The notes under the pieces were generated by a model. It was not told where the DNA came from, searched no databases, and saw only the letters and a list, made by a program, of their open reading frames with translations. The translations under genes were made by a program, and so were the position numbers. DNA of 64,000 nucleotides from Congeria kusceri (Eukaryota > Mollusca > Bivalvia > Myida > Dreissenidae): positions 22,851,105 to 22,915,104 of the forward strand of contig CM051030.1 in the NCBI GenBank assembly GCA_027627225.1. The letters run 5' to 3'. The first letter of the stretch is position 1; every line of letters begins with the position of its first letter. Positions 9,541-20,367 of this stretch are shown one piece after another.

Positions 9541-11420
9541 ATGTTCGATCGAATTTAACAGACTCGTCGAACACAATTGACTGTCAATGGCTTTGCAGCG
9601 CAGACATTGTAGACTTTTGTTCTGGTGCCAAGGGTAGACAGTTATGAAGATCGTGAAGTTCTTGCGGGTAATGTATCCATATTCTCCGCTTTCTGAAACA
9701 TTCATGATATCAAATCGTTCGATGTCGTTCAAAAACTTGAAGTAACCAACTGTAAGCGGTTTAACAACGTCCCAACCATACAGATTAGTAGTATTAACGT
9801 ATTGTAGATAGGATGTTGGCTTGCTATCGTCATAATTCTCTAGGTATGGTTTGTTCGCTTTTACGTAGCGGTTGTAGATTTTAGAAACGCCACAGCGAAT
9901 TTCGGCTTCTACCATTAATATCATATCTATGTCGGTTAGCAACTGGAGTTTTACCCACCAACCCCCCATTTTCAAACTACTTCCAAGAAAGACCGGAAGA
10001 CGTCAAAAAATTGCACACACCGAGTCCGTACTGATACATGCCAACATCTCTAAATGACTCAAACAAGTCGCATGAAAGTAGAACATCCGTTTTCAAATAC
10101 AAGACGTGATAATCACCCATTGTTTTTAGGCTGAACTGATGGAAAACGTTGTGTGTGTGTGCGTAGTCTTCATCCGAAATGTGTTCCCGCTTAGCGGTAG
10201 AATAAAACGCGTCTTTGCAAGGTAAATTATGTTCCTCAAAACTGTCTTCTGAATACATGCCATCATACAGGCAAACGCCGTTTCGTAGCAATGAAAGCGC
10301 CTCTTCTCGCGATTGAAATACTGACAGCAGATGTTGGGCTCTAGACCGTCTAGAAGAAATTGAAAACTGTCCAAATATTGAAGGTTTCCGAAAACTATCG
10401 TATTTTGCCGTATTTTGAGGTATGCACTTTAGTCTGTAATTAAAAAAACAACAATATTATCGCACAGAATGTGAGCATCAAAGTTTTTCAAGTTGTGAAA
10501 TATCACGCAGGTAAAACCAGCCTGTTTGCGGCTACGGTTAAAACTATTATGCGCAGTCCCGATGAATTTGCCAGTTATGTGATCATGATGTCGCACGATG
10601 TTTCCCTGTCGTTTGTCGTTAACGTTGAAAAGCTTAACGCAAATACAACATTGAATTGCGTTGTCAATGCGGTGGAGTTCCTCTTGCGTGATAACCATAG
10701 GTTCTATTGTCGATACGATCGATCCTATTTCCTCGTGTTCTTTTGACAAGCTTTCTATCAATTTGTAACTGGCCTTGGGACCTATATATACAACAGTTGG
10801 CTTCGTATAGTGTGTGTTGGTACAAACAACCTTATAGCCATAATCGCAAACTTCGAATTTAGTCGTGCAAGTCCGTGCAAGTCCGCGTAAATGACAAATG
10901 GAACTTTTAGGGGTTTTCATATTCTTTGAATGAGAGAATGTCTGTTTCTCCAGAAATGGGCAGATCACGTCTTTGGGGCCCACGTATCGAACAATATGGT
11001 TGATGCTATTGTAGCGACCTTTCCTGTTTGAATCCGTGCAAGCAGTAAGGGCAAAAAACGTTTGAGATCGATGCGATTTAGTCCGAGATAAAAACCTGTT
11101 AGGGTTCATCACTGGCAGGATGTAATGATGCCAGCAGGCAATATAAAAAGATGCTTTTTCCTGATTTTAGATGTTTAATACACCTCCGCTCTTCGCGAGT
11201 GTTTCCGGCAAAGGAATACAATTCGAACCAGACAAAGGTTTGTTTATCACAGTGTACATTTCAAGTTTTGTTCAAGTACAATATCGACCCTTCTCTCAAA
11301 TATTCCTCTATGCTAGCAAACATTTTTGCAAAGCTTCATTCAAGTTGTGCTCGATCAAATCCTCTGCGGATAAGAGAGCGTAGACGTAACTTCGAAACTA
11401 TGGCACCGATGTTGCAGTAT
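9541..11420 (-). pseudogene. Polinton type B DNA polymerase, truncated and broken
   Basis: Remnant of the protein-primed family B DNA polymerase that replicates Polinton DNA, read right to left. The region near 11,150-11,330 carries EEYLREGS and LYCLLASLHPASDE, seen in the polymerase N-terminal half. Next comes a frame (10,429-11,112) with GYKVVCTNTHYTKPTVVYIG, a zinc-binding insert of the endonuclease VII type (CCIC, then HHDHITGKFIGTAHN, about 10,560-10,650) and the exonuclease-like FHNLKNFDAHIL. The block 9,977-10,291 has GDYHVLYLKTDVLL and GLSWK. The last block (9,680-9,975) has TTNLYGW. There the usual motif A aspartate reads Asn. The gene ends just after an ELHDLHN..PLAPE stretch near 9,610-9,650. 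The motifs carrying the remaining catalytic aspartates (DTD) are deleted. It converges tail to tail with the capsid gene, only about 100 bp apart. Confidence 0.85.
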
Positions 11421-11654
11421 CTGATCCGTCATTTGTGTTGACATCGTATTAGTATTGAACGTTGTTTTATTTTTTTCCTGATTGCTGTCATGGCGATTTT
11501 TAGCATTTACCGCTTTTTGACATCCCTTTTAATGCAGGGGATGATATTGATTCACATGCTTAAATAATTCATTGTATGTTACAATGTCTACAATCAAATT
11601 GTCTTTGTGTTGGTCTTTGCGAATGATGAACCGAATGTCTTTGAAAAATGGACT

Positions 11655-12100
11655 TTAAAAAAAAAAATGCGTTGGGTAAGTGGCACTGCACATGTTGTTG
11701 TAATGACGTTTTATTGTCAAACTTCTATTGAAATAGGAGCATATATATCCGATTGAAGATACTAAATCACTGTCTGGAGAAGTATGCGTGTCACTGTCAT
11801 CACTATCGACGCGGTCATCAAAATTCTGATCTTTCCTACGTATGTTCATGTTGAATGTCTTAAAATCATAAAAATATCATGTTATAGTAAGCAAATTACA
11901 TCAGGTCCACACACAACCGCGTTTGCAATTGCTCGATTCATTCCATGAACATAAGGCTCTTTAGATGGTGTACTGCCATCACTCTGACACGAGGGATTCT
12001 TGCGCTGTGTAACATTGTCATAACGACCAATCGAGCGCTCATTTGCTTCAGCTAGTGATCTCGGAGTAATTATGTCCTGTGTAAATGGTTTGTTGGCCAT
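11655..12100 (-). pseudogene. N-terminal Polinton ORF remnant with finger-like motif
   Basis: Two adjacent minus-strand pieces. One starts at 12,100 (MANKPFTQDIITPRSLAEAN) and encodes 72 residues. The other (11,849 down to 11,655) is acidic and Ser-rich, then has ICSYFNRSLTIKRHYNNMC, which resembles the CxxC..L..H....C start of a small zinc finger with the second Cys replaced by Phe. Their position directly upstream of the polymerase on the same strand suggests they are the polymerase N-terminus or a separate small ORF of the same element. Function is not assigned. Confidence 0.4.
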
Positions 12101-12876
12101 GATAACATTTGTATCAAACTGTATCTTTTTTGGAGTTGACGAACTTAGGCCAGAATCCGTCTTATCGATCTCTAGCTGAAGATTAACTTATTATTAAAGA
12201 AACCCAATCAAATTAAAATCTAGGATGTGATAATTTAAAATAAATAGATGGGCCACAACAATCAGTGGATGGAATCGCTTATATATAAGTCGGGCACATG
12301 TAACACTTATATCCCAAGATATGATGTGCAAGCCTAATAGCCTAAACAAAACATACAACCGATAGTGGTGCAGCAGATCTCACAATTCTTGTTGCTTTTG
12401 TTCGGCAGCAGGAACTGTTATTCCTTAAACACTGCACGCTACCGCTTAAATAGCTACAGGTCATGTGACTCAATTGACTAGCCCGGGTCATTCATTTTAA
12501 TATTTCCTTTAATACTCGGGGTGATCAGGTATATCGGATTATCGAGAGTTACTGCTTAAGATATGCGCTTCCTGGTGTATCTATATGCAATTGTGTTTTA
12601 AACAATAGTATTTTACTAACCCCGCGCTTTCCTAATAATTAAATGCACAGTATCATGATATGTTGTTTATATGCTTAGCTGGCATCCCAGTCAGCCTTAC
12701 ATGTAAACACTAACACAGAGAAACAGAAAAAAACTGGGGCATTGTCGTTACGAAAGATCATGGAAGTAAACAGTATTTAAACCTTGACTGAAAACTTAGT
12801 AAACAGCTTCGTTGAACTTAACTTTAAACTGGCTGTAGCTTATAAACTTCCTGTTTTATTTATGCATGTATAAATC
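12101..12876. other. 5' flank and probable 5' UTR of the IgSF gene
   Basis: No further Polinton coding and no clear Polinton terminal inverted repeat matching the left side is visible. A gtatttaaacc stretch near 12,772 could serve as a weak TATA-like element for the gene starting at 12,877 (inference). A start site cannot be fixed from sequence. Confidence 0.4.
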
Positions 12877-12937
12877 ATGGCGTCTTTCAATTTCCAAACA
12901 TGGATATTGTATTGTGCTATCTGGATTATTCGTAATG
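12877..12937 (+). CDS. IgSF receptor gene, exon 1: signal peptide
   Basis: Predicted first coding exon. ATG at 12,877 is in a good context (A at -3, G at +4). It encodes MASFNFQTW, then a hydrophobic core (WILYCAIWII), then RN and the first base of a Gly codon, and stops at a donor GTAATA (12,938). Ending after one base of a codon (phase 1) matches the phase-1 acceptor of the next exon at 14,446; the joined codon reads Gly. The length and hydrophobicity fit a cleavable signal peptide, sending the protein to the secretory pathway. No other start with this phase was found nearby. The alternative, a longer open frame through the donor (12,877-13,056), has no domain. The call rests on splice phase and hydrophobicity, not on transcript data. 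Confidence 0.65.
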
Positions 12938-14265
12938 GTAATATATATTTTATTTGTACACTGAACAGATACATGTATGCATTTAGTGCGATAAACGGAC
13001 TGTTAATAGAAAACTATAATAATAAACTAGTTATCTACAAGAAAGGTAGTATTTCTTGAATCTGTCCTGTGGTCTGTAAAAGAAAACTACTCATTATTTG
13101 TATATTTTAAATGTACTGTCACCATATGAACCACACTATCAACAAATGACTAAGCAGGAAACATAAACCATACAGCAATGAAAATGTAACTTAAGGAATT
13201 GTTTTTCAAATTAGTTGAAATATTAGTCTATATCTACTGTTCGATTCGAAATGGACAGCTTGGTGTGCACACAGGAAGCTGAACAAAATATATTGTACCC
13301 AAACCTAATGTCCCTGGGAAAACCTACATACGGTACATGTAATAGTACTTATATTTATAGGTTATGACAACGCTATGTTGTGCCCTAGGCCCGTACTGGC
13401 ATACCTTCGGCAATATTGGCCCTAGGGCCATAGCTTCCGAAGGTGTGCCATATGGACCCATTGCACACCATAGTCTTGTTGTGACCTTTTATTACATTCC
13501 TTTAACTAGCAGATTCAAAAAAAGAGGAATATATCGACTGCATAATTTAATACATTTTATCAAAATGTATTACATACCTTACTACAAATAGTAATAAATG
13601 TAGGTTTATTTTGACGGATATAATTTTTCTTCTTTGTGTGTTCATAGATTCGACAAATTTATGTGTCTCTAAATCACGGATTTTTTGCAATTAAATCATC
13701 GATATATAGCAATCGGTTTGCAAGACTTTTAACTTGCACTCTGTCTGCTGTCACGTTGCTAACTGCAATTATGCCTTCGACGCGCCGTTAACGACGGCAC
13801 GAGAAATCGATCGTATGCCAAAATGCCCGTATTTCAGCACACCGGAAGTTTAAACCCCGTATTTGGCATACCACATGTGTATGCCCGGCACTTCGAAAAC
13901 CGTGGCCGTTTAAACTCAACTTAAAATTGTTATTATAGTAAGGTATGTCAAAAAACACTATACCATAGGTATTAATAATATGTTTTCGTATCTTTTGATT
14001 TTTAAATTGTTAATGTTGAATAAGTGGGATGTCTAGGAACATCGCATTTTAATTACCACTGGGTGCATCACTGGCGTGACTGCCTCGACATGTAAAAGCG
14101 TCATTTCAGTGCATTGGCCATCTTATTTATAATACGTTTCTTTATAATTTATAGTAATACTATAGTATTATATGTATATTAGTATGATATAAAATATTTT
14201 TCGCATTGGTACAATATGTGCTTTATATGACAGAAGCTCAATCTAGCATTCCATTTATTTAAGGC
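12938..14265 (+). other. IgSF intron 1
   Basis: No coding exon seen. It contains an imperfect hairpin at about 13,395-13,455: ggcataccttcgg pairs with ccgaaggtgtgcc around a tggccctagggcca palindrome. A looser inverted pair at 13,815-13,880 (gtatgccaaa / tttggcatac) is also present. The rest is AT-rich. Confidence 0.55.
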
Positions 14266-14445
14266 GTATAAGTCTCACAGTCAGTAATATCTCCTGGTGG
14301 TACAGTGAATGATGTACAGGAGGAAATCTCACTCTGACATGTCATACATTTCAGATGTATCGGTGTCACAGCACGTTTTATCTCTCAGTACTACAGTGAA
14401 TGGTTTACATTAGAGTACCTCACTCTGACATTTAATATATTTCAG
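14266..14445 (+). repeat. 91-bp tandem copies of the exon 2 acceptor region
   Basis: The sequence around the exon 2 start (gtatcagtctcgcaaccagcaatatctcctagtggtacagtgaatg, continuing to cctcactctgacatg) is present three times at exact 91-bp spacing, starting at 14,266, 14,357 and 14,448. The first copy has lost its AG. The second keeps 'tacatttcag' but its frame closes with TAG. Only the third is the functional exon start. This looks like two duplications of an intron-exon junction followed by decay. Confidence 0.8.
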
Positions 14446-14817
14446 GTGTATCAGTCTCGCAACCAGCAATATCTCCTAGTGGTACAGTGAATGTTAGACT
14501 AGGAGAGAACCTCACTCTGACATGTACATACCAGTCGGATATTAGCAAAGACCAGATGATTGGATGGTTTGCACTTCAGCCAGGAAGTGCTCTTTTTGGT
14601 GCTGCGCTTTTGTTGTCGCAAGCACCTGGTTCTACATGCGCGTATTTCGATGGTAACTTGACACTGTATGGTTACTCATGTCCTGCGAACAAAGTATTCA
14701 GTATCGTCGTTTACAATGTACAGAGCACTACCAGCCAAGGTTGGAAATGGAGGTGTGAGCATCAAGTAGGATCATCATCATTCACGGCAAGTGTGAATGT
14801 GACTGTCAGTGTACAAG
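14446..14817 (+). CDS. IgSF gene, exon 2: N-terminal V-type Ig domain
   Basis: 124-residue exon from acceptor ttcag (ends 14,445) to donor caag|gtaatc (14,818), phase 1 at both ends. It encodes a V-set-like Ig domain: NLTLTCTY (B-strand Cys), IGWF (core Trp), then WKWRCEH (F-strand Cys) and a closing SVNVTVSV strand. A second Cys pair (STCAY and YSCPA) lies between the sheets and may form an extra disulfide. The N-terminal position fits the ligand-binding role usual for the outermost domain of IgSF receptors (family knowledge; the ligand is unknown). The frame stays open past the donor to 14,861, but that tail is intronic. A 28.8-kb intron follows. Confidence 0.8.
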
Positions 14818-15320
14818 GTAATCGTTCAATTCATTATGTAGCGTATTTATTGTTGTGTTGAGACATGGCAACCTCTCATTATTATTCCTGGATTCCGTGT
14901 ATCGTTATTACGGTTCTTACGTCTTCTATAGTTAAATGTAATGCATGTATTATGTTTATTACATTTATGTCATTGTATAGCTTAACAAAATGTTCAATAG
15001 ATCTACATTTAAGTTTGATTTTTTGTCACATGTTTTACTTAACCTGTGAATAATAAGTTTCACGTTTGAATATATGTTGACACACATGAAACTGTTCTTT
15101 TCAAAAACGCACACAACTTTTAAGATCTTTAAACGACTTTACATATGGACATGTTTAGATGCGTCAATCGATGGTTGTTTTTCGTATATTGCATAATTAT
15201 AGGTGTATTTAAGTAATTTATGCTTGAAGCCATTACAATGACGGATAACATTTATTCTTATTGGACAGCTGTATATATCGTGTATACAGCTTACTCTGTT
15301 TAGTTTTAGTATTTATTCTA
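14818..15320 (+). other. IgSF intron 2, first part
   Basis: AT-rich intron sequence with no further exon or repeat that I recognise. Confidence 0.5.
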
Positions 15321-15582
15321 TGAGGCGCGTCCTGGGAAAACCGAACTTAATGCATGTGCGTAAAGTGTCGTCCCGGATTAGCCTGTGCAGTCCCTCAGAC
15401 TAATCCAGGACGGCACTTTCCGCCCACAGTGGATTTATGTTTAGAAGAGAGTGCCTTGAAACAGTAAATGCCATACAAGCGGAAAGTGCCGTCCCGGATT
15501 AACCTGTGCGGACTGCACAGGCTAATCCGGGACAAAAATGTACGCACATGCATTAAGTCCGGTTTTCCCACGACGCGCCTCA
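15321..15582. mobile_element. Bivalve MITE with 75-bp-scale inverted ends
   Basis: Starts tgaggcgcgtcctgggaaaa and ends with the near-exact reverse complement (ggttttcccacgacgcgcctca). Both arms include 'aatgcatgtgcgta' and 'cccggattagcctgtgcag'. The interior has further palindromes around 'gcggaaagtgccgtcccgg'. TA lies on both sides (ta|tgagg and ctca|ta), consistent with a TA target duplication of the Tc1/mariner kind. I recognise this as an abundant family in heterodont bivalve genomes. Confidence 0.85.
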
Positions 15583-15788
15583 TATATAATAATAATTCCT
15601 CAACTAAATCATTTAGTTTATGTATGTAGACATGTCTTTGTTTGATTGTTCCATTAGCAATAATGTGATTATTTAGAACTTTACAGTAAGAGAGTATACT
15701 CAACATGTTAAATTAATTTTACCTTACTACGTCATCAATATATTTATAAACCGATTATTTTGTCTGATGTCTTTTTATAAGATAGTAG
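15583..15788. other. IgSF intron 2 sequence without recognised features
   Basis: AT-rich spacer between the MITE and a coding-like stretch. Nothing recognised. Confidence 0.45.
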
Positions 15789-16235
15789 CTACCTGGCGTT
15801 TTCGTCTTTGGGCTTTATTTTCAGTGCGATATTACACAATTTTTCCAAATACATGTACTCCGCGTTTGATGTCCCGGCTAGACTTATTTCTAGCAGAAAT
15901 CTCCAAATCGAAATACATTTGTACATCGTCTTCCCCGCCTGGGGTCTCTCATTGCATGCCTGCAAATAATTTACGCTTTCCTCATTCTTCATTTGAATCA
16001 TAACCGCTGAGGCACATTCGTTTGCCAAAAGGTTTTCCCTGAGATGCATTCCCTACGGCAGGCCTGGCCGGGGATGCAGTATCAGCGCACTTTTAGGTCA
16101 GAAGTTTCCAGACCCTATCCTTATTTCGTAATTCCGACACGGTATGAGCATTTCAGTAGTGTCTGCATATCAAACTTGTTCGAAGATTACCAGAACATCT
16201 TAAATCAAACCGCTGATAGCGAAGACATACTGTAA
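15789..16235. other. Coding-like stretch of unknown origin
   Basis: This patch is less AT-rich than its surroundings and open on both strands for 60-86 codons. On plus, 16,044-16,235 encodes 63 residues ending RYEHFSSVCISNLFEDYQN...SEDIL and a stop. Upstream in another frame, 15,767-16,003 is also open. On minus, 15,789-16,049 is open. I recognise no family. It may be a decayed transposon or a processed fragment of a host gene. I do not call it a gene. Confidence 0.25.
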
Positions 16236-17557
16236 GCGACAAAAGAAACTTTTAGCTTGTGAATTAAGAGTGAATTTTTGCTAAACACGAAACATTTGTT
16301 AAATGAAGTTCCTTTAAACTTAATAATATGGCTGGTCTTATTCAATAGTATACGACACCATAATAACAATAATGTGTAAGTAACGAACAACTTTTTTTCA
16401 AGCTAATTATCTAATGCACATGGAATTGAATGCATGCAAGTAACAAGTCAATCTGCAAAGAGTCAAAAAGAATAATCGAAGAGGCGTGGCAGTTATGAGC
16501 ATCGATTATTAAGAATGTGTAGCCTACTGAGTCAATGGTAGGTCATACGATGCGTGCTCTCGATTGTCCATACTACAGTTTAAAAGTATTACAACATATC
16601 CGATGAAGCTAATAAATTAAGTGGTCTTATTCCAGGACATCCAAGTGAATATTTCGGTTATATAAAGTGGATAGCACAAAATTGGGTGTCATTAGTTTGT
16701 TGTAACGTTTTTTTACTTAATTGAATTTTTATTGAAACCGTAACTGTAATAACTCACATGATATACAAATTAGAAAAGAAGCAGTTTCCACGAAACCTGT
16801 TTTGGAAATTACCCTCTCAAATGACCGTTATCTCCCGCCAACACTCTAAAAATGTTAGTGCGTTCACTGCGCATTGGGCGTCTTCCCATCGTACATTTTA
16901 CTCTGTTATACATTACGGCAGTATTTATAGCCATTATATATCTTAGTAAAATTCGTGAAATATTAAAGTAAACAATATAATAATATTTATGCTATGCAAG
17001 AGTGAAATACGCAGCTTTTAAGGTTGTTTAAGTCGTTTCAACATTGGCAAAGATAGAAAATGTAGTAAAGAATGTGACATGAATATTGACAAAGATAGAA
17101 GGTTCGATTAAAGAATATGGTATTTGACAAGTCTTGTTTAATAAAAATATTCAATCCTATGACAAACTTTATGTCATTTAGGCCCTTTTAGGCGAATTAT
17201 GAGTGCACGTGGCATATGGTTCTTTTAAAAATTTCTGCCTTGAAGCTGCACGCATTTTTTCTTGCGTATTAGATAACGTATTTCTGCCTTTAAGGCGGCC
17301 TGAAATGCTTTATATTGTAATATGCAACTGATTTTATGCTGATAACGACATAAACTTGTAAATTGCAAACGTAAGTATTGGTTAATACATATATTAATTT
17401 TAACATTAATGATTGTATTAGTAATGCACAGTCGTTGTATTATAATGTGACTTATTGTAATGATTTTTGTTTATTTAATAGACCTTTCTATTGTTATTAT
17501 AACATTTGTGAGTTCCGTAAAGTGTAAGACTCAAACGTGTCGATTGGTTTTATTGAA
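16236..17557. other. IgSF intron 2 sequence without recognised features
   Basis: AT-rich DNA. A 62-codon frame at 16,758-16,946 has no domain or splice context. No repeat structure stands out. Confidence 0.5.
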
Positions 17558-18870
17558 TCAACATAACAGCCGGAATAGATTTAACATGGTTTGGAATGTT
17601 GTGTAATAGAGCTTCTGCGGTCGTTTTTGCACGTTGGTTCTTGGTCTGAAAATATGTTCTTTACAGGGGTCTACTGCCAAAAAATCAAGTTCAAATGGGA
17701 AAGTCGATGTTGTGTTAACTAATGGTGCTTTGCTAGTGTTTGACTTTCTTCTAAGGCATTTGGAACAATTTTCCACATACTTACGTATCTCCGCCGTGTA
17801 ACCGGGGCAAACAATATTTTATTGGCTAAGGAAATTGATCTCTCCATTCCTGGATGGCCAACACCGGTGTGAATTCCCTTTAATACGTTATCTCTGTAGA
17901 TTTCTGAGAGAACTAATAGATATATGTATTGTTCATTTTCTGTCGACTTTCTGTAAAGCTGACTCATAATCATAATTAAATTCTCGAAGTTTCTTGACAT
18001 TGTCAAGTGTCTACTATCAGTTTGTATGGTCTTATAGCTTGCCATTCTCTTGTCATCGGTAGCTCTTACCCATCCTTCAACTATTGGGCCCTTTCTATGT
18101 TGAGTCCGCAACTCCCTAATCTCCACCTGGGCCATTGGCGTTGCTGTGTCTGTTTTTGTAACATTAAGAATGTTAAGTGAAGCAGTAGGTAAACTCTCAA
18201 TCAATGGAGAAGTGTGGATTGAATAACAAATAGCTTTAACTCTACTGTCCTCATGTCTTATCTCTGATTATCTTTGCTCTGTTTCTGAGGGTATACTGAA
18301 CGGATATCTGCATCTATGTGCATGGCACCAGGTCGTTTAATGATATCAAAGACAGAACTACTGTACTAAGACCTGTCACGTCTAATTTATCAGATGTCCA
18401 AAAACGTGGAAACATATTGTTACCTGTGTATACAGTGAAGTAGAAGATAATCTGACAATTTCTCTGCTATAGACCAGTTCAATTCAAATTCGAAAGCACT
18501 ATAGTTATTGTATGATTTTGTTAAACTCTTGCTTGCACATGCTATCCCTCTCTTGGATCCCGTGTGTGTTTGATAAAGGACGGCTCCTAATCCTTCAGTG
18601 CTTGCATAAGAGTGCAATTCAAACCGTTCATTGAAGATTGGGTATAATAAAATTGGTTGTGAAGTGAGGATATCCTTCAGATGATCAAAAGTTGTCTGAT
18701 AGTTCTGTAAAATTATGGTAAATTACGCAAAATTTCATGTTGTTATCTCCGAGGAACTCTTCCATCAGTCTTTGAAATATTGGACTATTGGTCAAACCGA
18801 ATGGCATTTTTCTATATTCAAAGAAACCTAGAATAGTGTATGCTATATTGTCTATGCTTTAATATTATAA
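17558..18870 (-). pseudogene. Ty3/gypsy retrotransposon pol remnant
   Basis: Read right to left. Bases 18,780-18,840 give a reverse transcriptase piece (KMPFGLTNSPIFQRLM). A deletion leads directly to the RNase H domain (18,420-18,617: YASTEGLGAVLYQTHTG, ACASKSLTKSYNNYSAFEFE). KRPGAMHIDAD, the usual linker before integrase, follows near 18,320. The block 17,719-18,204 carries the integrase zinc domain (VLKGIHTGVGHPGMERS), and 17,558-17,776 its Cys pair (CSKCLRRK) and the start of the catalytic core (LDFLAVDP). Stops, frameshifts and deletions make it inactive. No LTRs were identified. It lies just outside the left inverted repeat of the DIRS-like element. Confidence 0.8.
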
Positions 18871-18998
18871 ATATTTAGGTGGCACTGAATGTGCCCTAAT
18901 ACATGCTTTAGCGCTGGATGAAGGTCATTATTGGAGTAAAGTTGGAGGCTGAGCACGTATAGATACAATTCCGTTCTGGACTTATAAGGGGGTCCGAA
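18871..18998. other. Spacer between gypsy relic and DIRS left end
   Basis: Contains a stretch (agcgctggatgaaggtcatt) without coding signal. It may include more of the DIRS left terminus, whose exact outer edge I could not fix. Confidence 0.35.
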
Positions 18999-19000
18999 TT

Positions 19001-19050
19001 TTAAACAACGAAAAAATCTACTACACTCTGACCTACCCATGCACATGCAC
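19001..19050 (+). repeat. DIRS left inverted terminal repeat
   Basis: Contains ctgacctacccatgcacatg. The reverse complement of 41,411-41,460 matches at about 47 of 50 positions. Confidence 0.75.
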
Positions 19051-19351
19051 GATCCCAACGGAAACTATATACCGGTAACATGCGTATATTTAACATGTTT
19101 TATTTGCCATAAGCATGAATGTGCCGTAAAAAGGTCAGTGTCAATTCAAGAAAACCTAATATACACTTCAACTATTTAGCAATAGTGCTTGTAGTCACTT
19201 GCTTAAATGTTTTATACGATATAAACACAAACTGTGACTTCCTTACATATTTAGTAGCGTTAATATAGACAAAAAGTGTATGTATAGTACACAATGCCTC
19301 ATAATTAAAATATTCCACTTTCAATGCAAATAAATGTCATAATCTAGACGT
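19051..19351. other. DIRS 3' region without tyrosine recombinase core
   Basis: The part of the element that should carry the recombinase catalytic residues (R...HxxR...Y) shows no recognisable coding. The catalytic domain is lost or decayed beyond recognition. Confidence 0.5.
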
Positions 19352-20156
19352 TTACAACACATCTGAAATAGTAAATACAACGTCCTGTTGTATGATTTTC
19401 TTTATTAAAATAGATAATACTAATAACGTAAGTATCACTGCTTCAGTCGTGTGAAAAGGATTACTACCCCGGATACCGTTCCTAGCACACCAATGCTTCC
19501 ATGCCAGTTGGTACTGCTTCCTGGTTCCGACTGCCCATGATACGCACATGAACTGTATAACTGGCGACGAATTCCCTGGACAATAAGGGATTTCCAGATA
19601 CAACTGCTGCCGCGATCAAGCCACCACAAAGGATGAAGCTGATGGTTGTGCGATAGAGCAAATAGGTCCTTGTGTCTAGGTAACCTGATTGGCATGGATG
19701 AAATAATTTCTAAAATTAAAGGAAACAAGGATTGCAAAGTTGACTGATTAAAAATAAATAACGTTTTTTCCACCTTGTCTATCAATAACTTGTTTATCAC
19801 CTTTCCAATCAGATTGAATGGAGGAAATATATATTCACTCCAAAAAAAACTACAATCATTATTTGCGTAAGGACCAGGTTCTGGAAACCAGGATTCAAAA
19901 AATTGTATATTCAATCTGGAGGCCAATACATCACTTGCAGGGTGAAAGCATTGTCTATACAATCTCTCAAAAATTACACATTTAAGTTGCCATTCAGTAG
20001 AGTATGAGACATTTCTATAGTAAAAGTCAGCTTTGTTTTTAACTCCTGTAACATGAGTAGCAGACAAAATAATATCTCTTTCTAAACACCTATTCTAAAT
20101 CTCTTTAGGAAGAGAATCCATAAATAAAGAAGTCATACCTCCAAAATCATTTTATA
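19352..20156 (-). pseudogene. DIRS pol, left part: RNase H end and recombinase start
   Basis: Reading right to left from the insertion point, a GGMTSLFMDSL-like piece (about 20,110-20,140, one base out of frame) leads into ILSATHVTGVKNKADFYYRN, then NVSYSTEWQLK, ASDVLASRLNIQFFESWFPE, FNLIGKVINKLLIDKVEKTL and MPIRLPRHKDL (19,620-20,067). This is the tail of DIRS-type RNase H. A frameshift leads into SWAVGTRKQYQLAWKHWCAR and NPFHTTEAV (19,400-19,540), the N-terminal SAM-like part of the tyrosine recombinase. It ends at about 19,352 without catalytic residues. Confidence 0.8.
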
Positions 20157-20179
20157 CAGTGGGGTTAGGGATTTTGTTC
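20157..20179 (+). repeat. Left 23-bp TIR of the 18.7-kb element
   Basis: Perfect inverted match to 38,801-38,823. The flanking TA is at 20,155-20,156. Confidence 0.9.
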
Positions 20180-20352
20180 CAGGGTTAACCCATTTAGAAT
20201 CCCTAAAAATTATCTTAATTCAACCGATTGTTAGATATTAATCACTTTTCACCCAAATTCATCCGATTTCATCCGCATTCTCCCATTTCTAGCGATGTTT
20301 AGGGATGAATTGCGTAATTCACCCCTAAGTAGAGGTTTTTAGGGATTAATCT

Positions 20353-20367
20353 CTACGCATGCGCAGT
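20353..20367 (+). promoter_or_regulatory. NRF1-like site in left subterminal zone
   Basis: ctacgcatgcgcagt contains the near-palindromic (T)GCGCATGCG(T) core known for the NRF1/erect-wing family. The same 15 bases occur at 38,622-38,636 at nearly the same distance from the other end. Use as a binding site is inference. Confidence 0.35.

Noticed and set aside
10471..10746. 91-codon plus-strand frame
   Set aside because: Antisense to the polymerase zinc-insert region; a shadow frame.
12300..12480. Right terminal inverted repeat of the Polinton
   Set aside because: 'ggtcatgtgactcaattgac' weakly resembles the left 'atcacgtgactcata' motif, but no extended inverted match could be found.
12877..13056. 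Single-exon 60-residue protein
   Set aside because: A phase-compatible donor after 61 bases gives a much better explanation as the signal-peptide exon of the IgSF gene.
14865..15053. 62-codon hydrophobic frame behind exon 2 as a transmembrane exon
   Set aside because: No acceptor in the right phase, and the composition is AT-driven.
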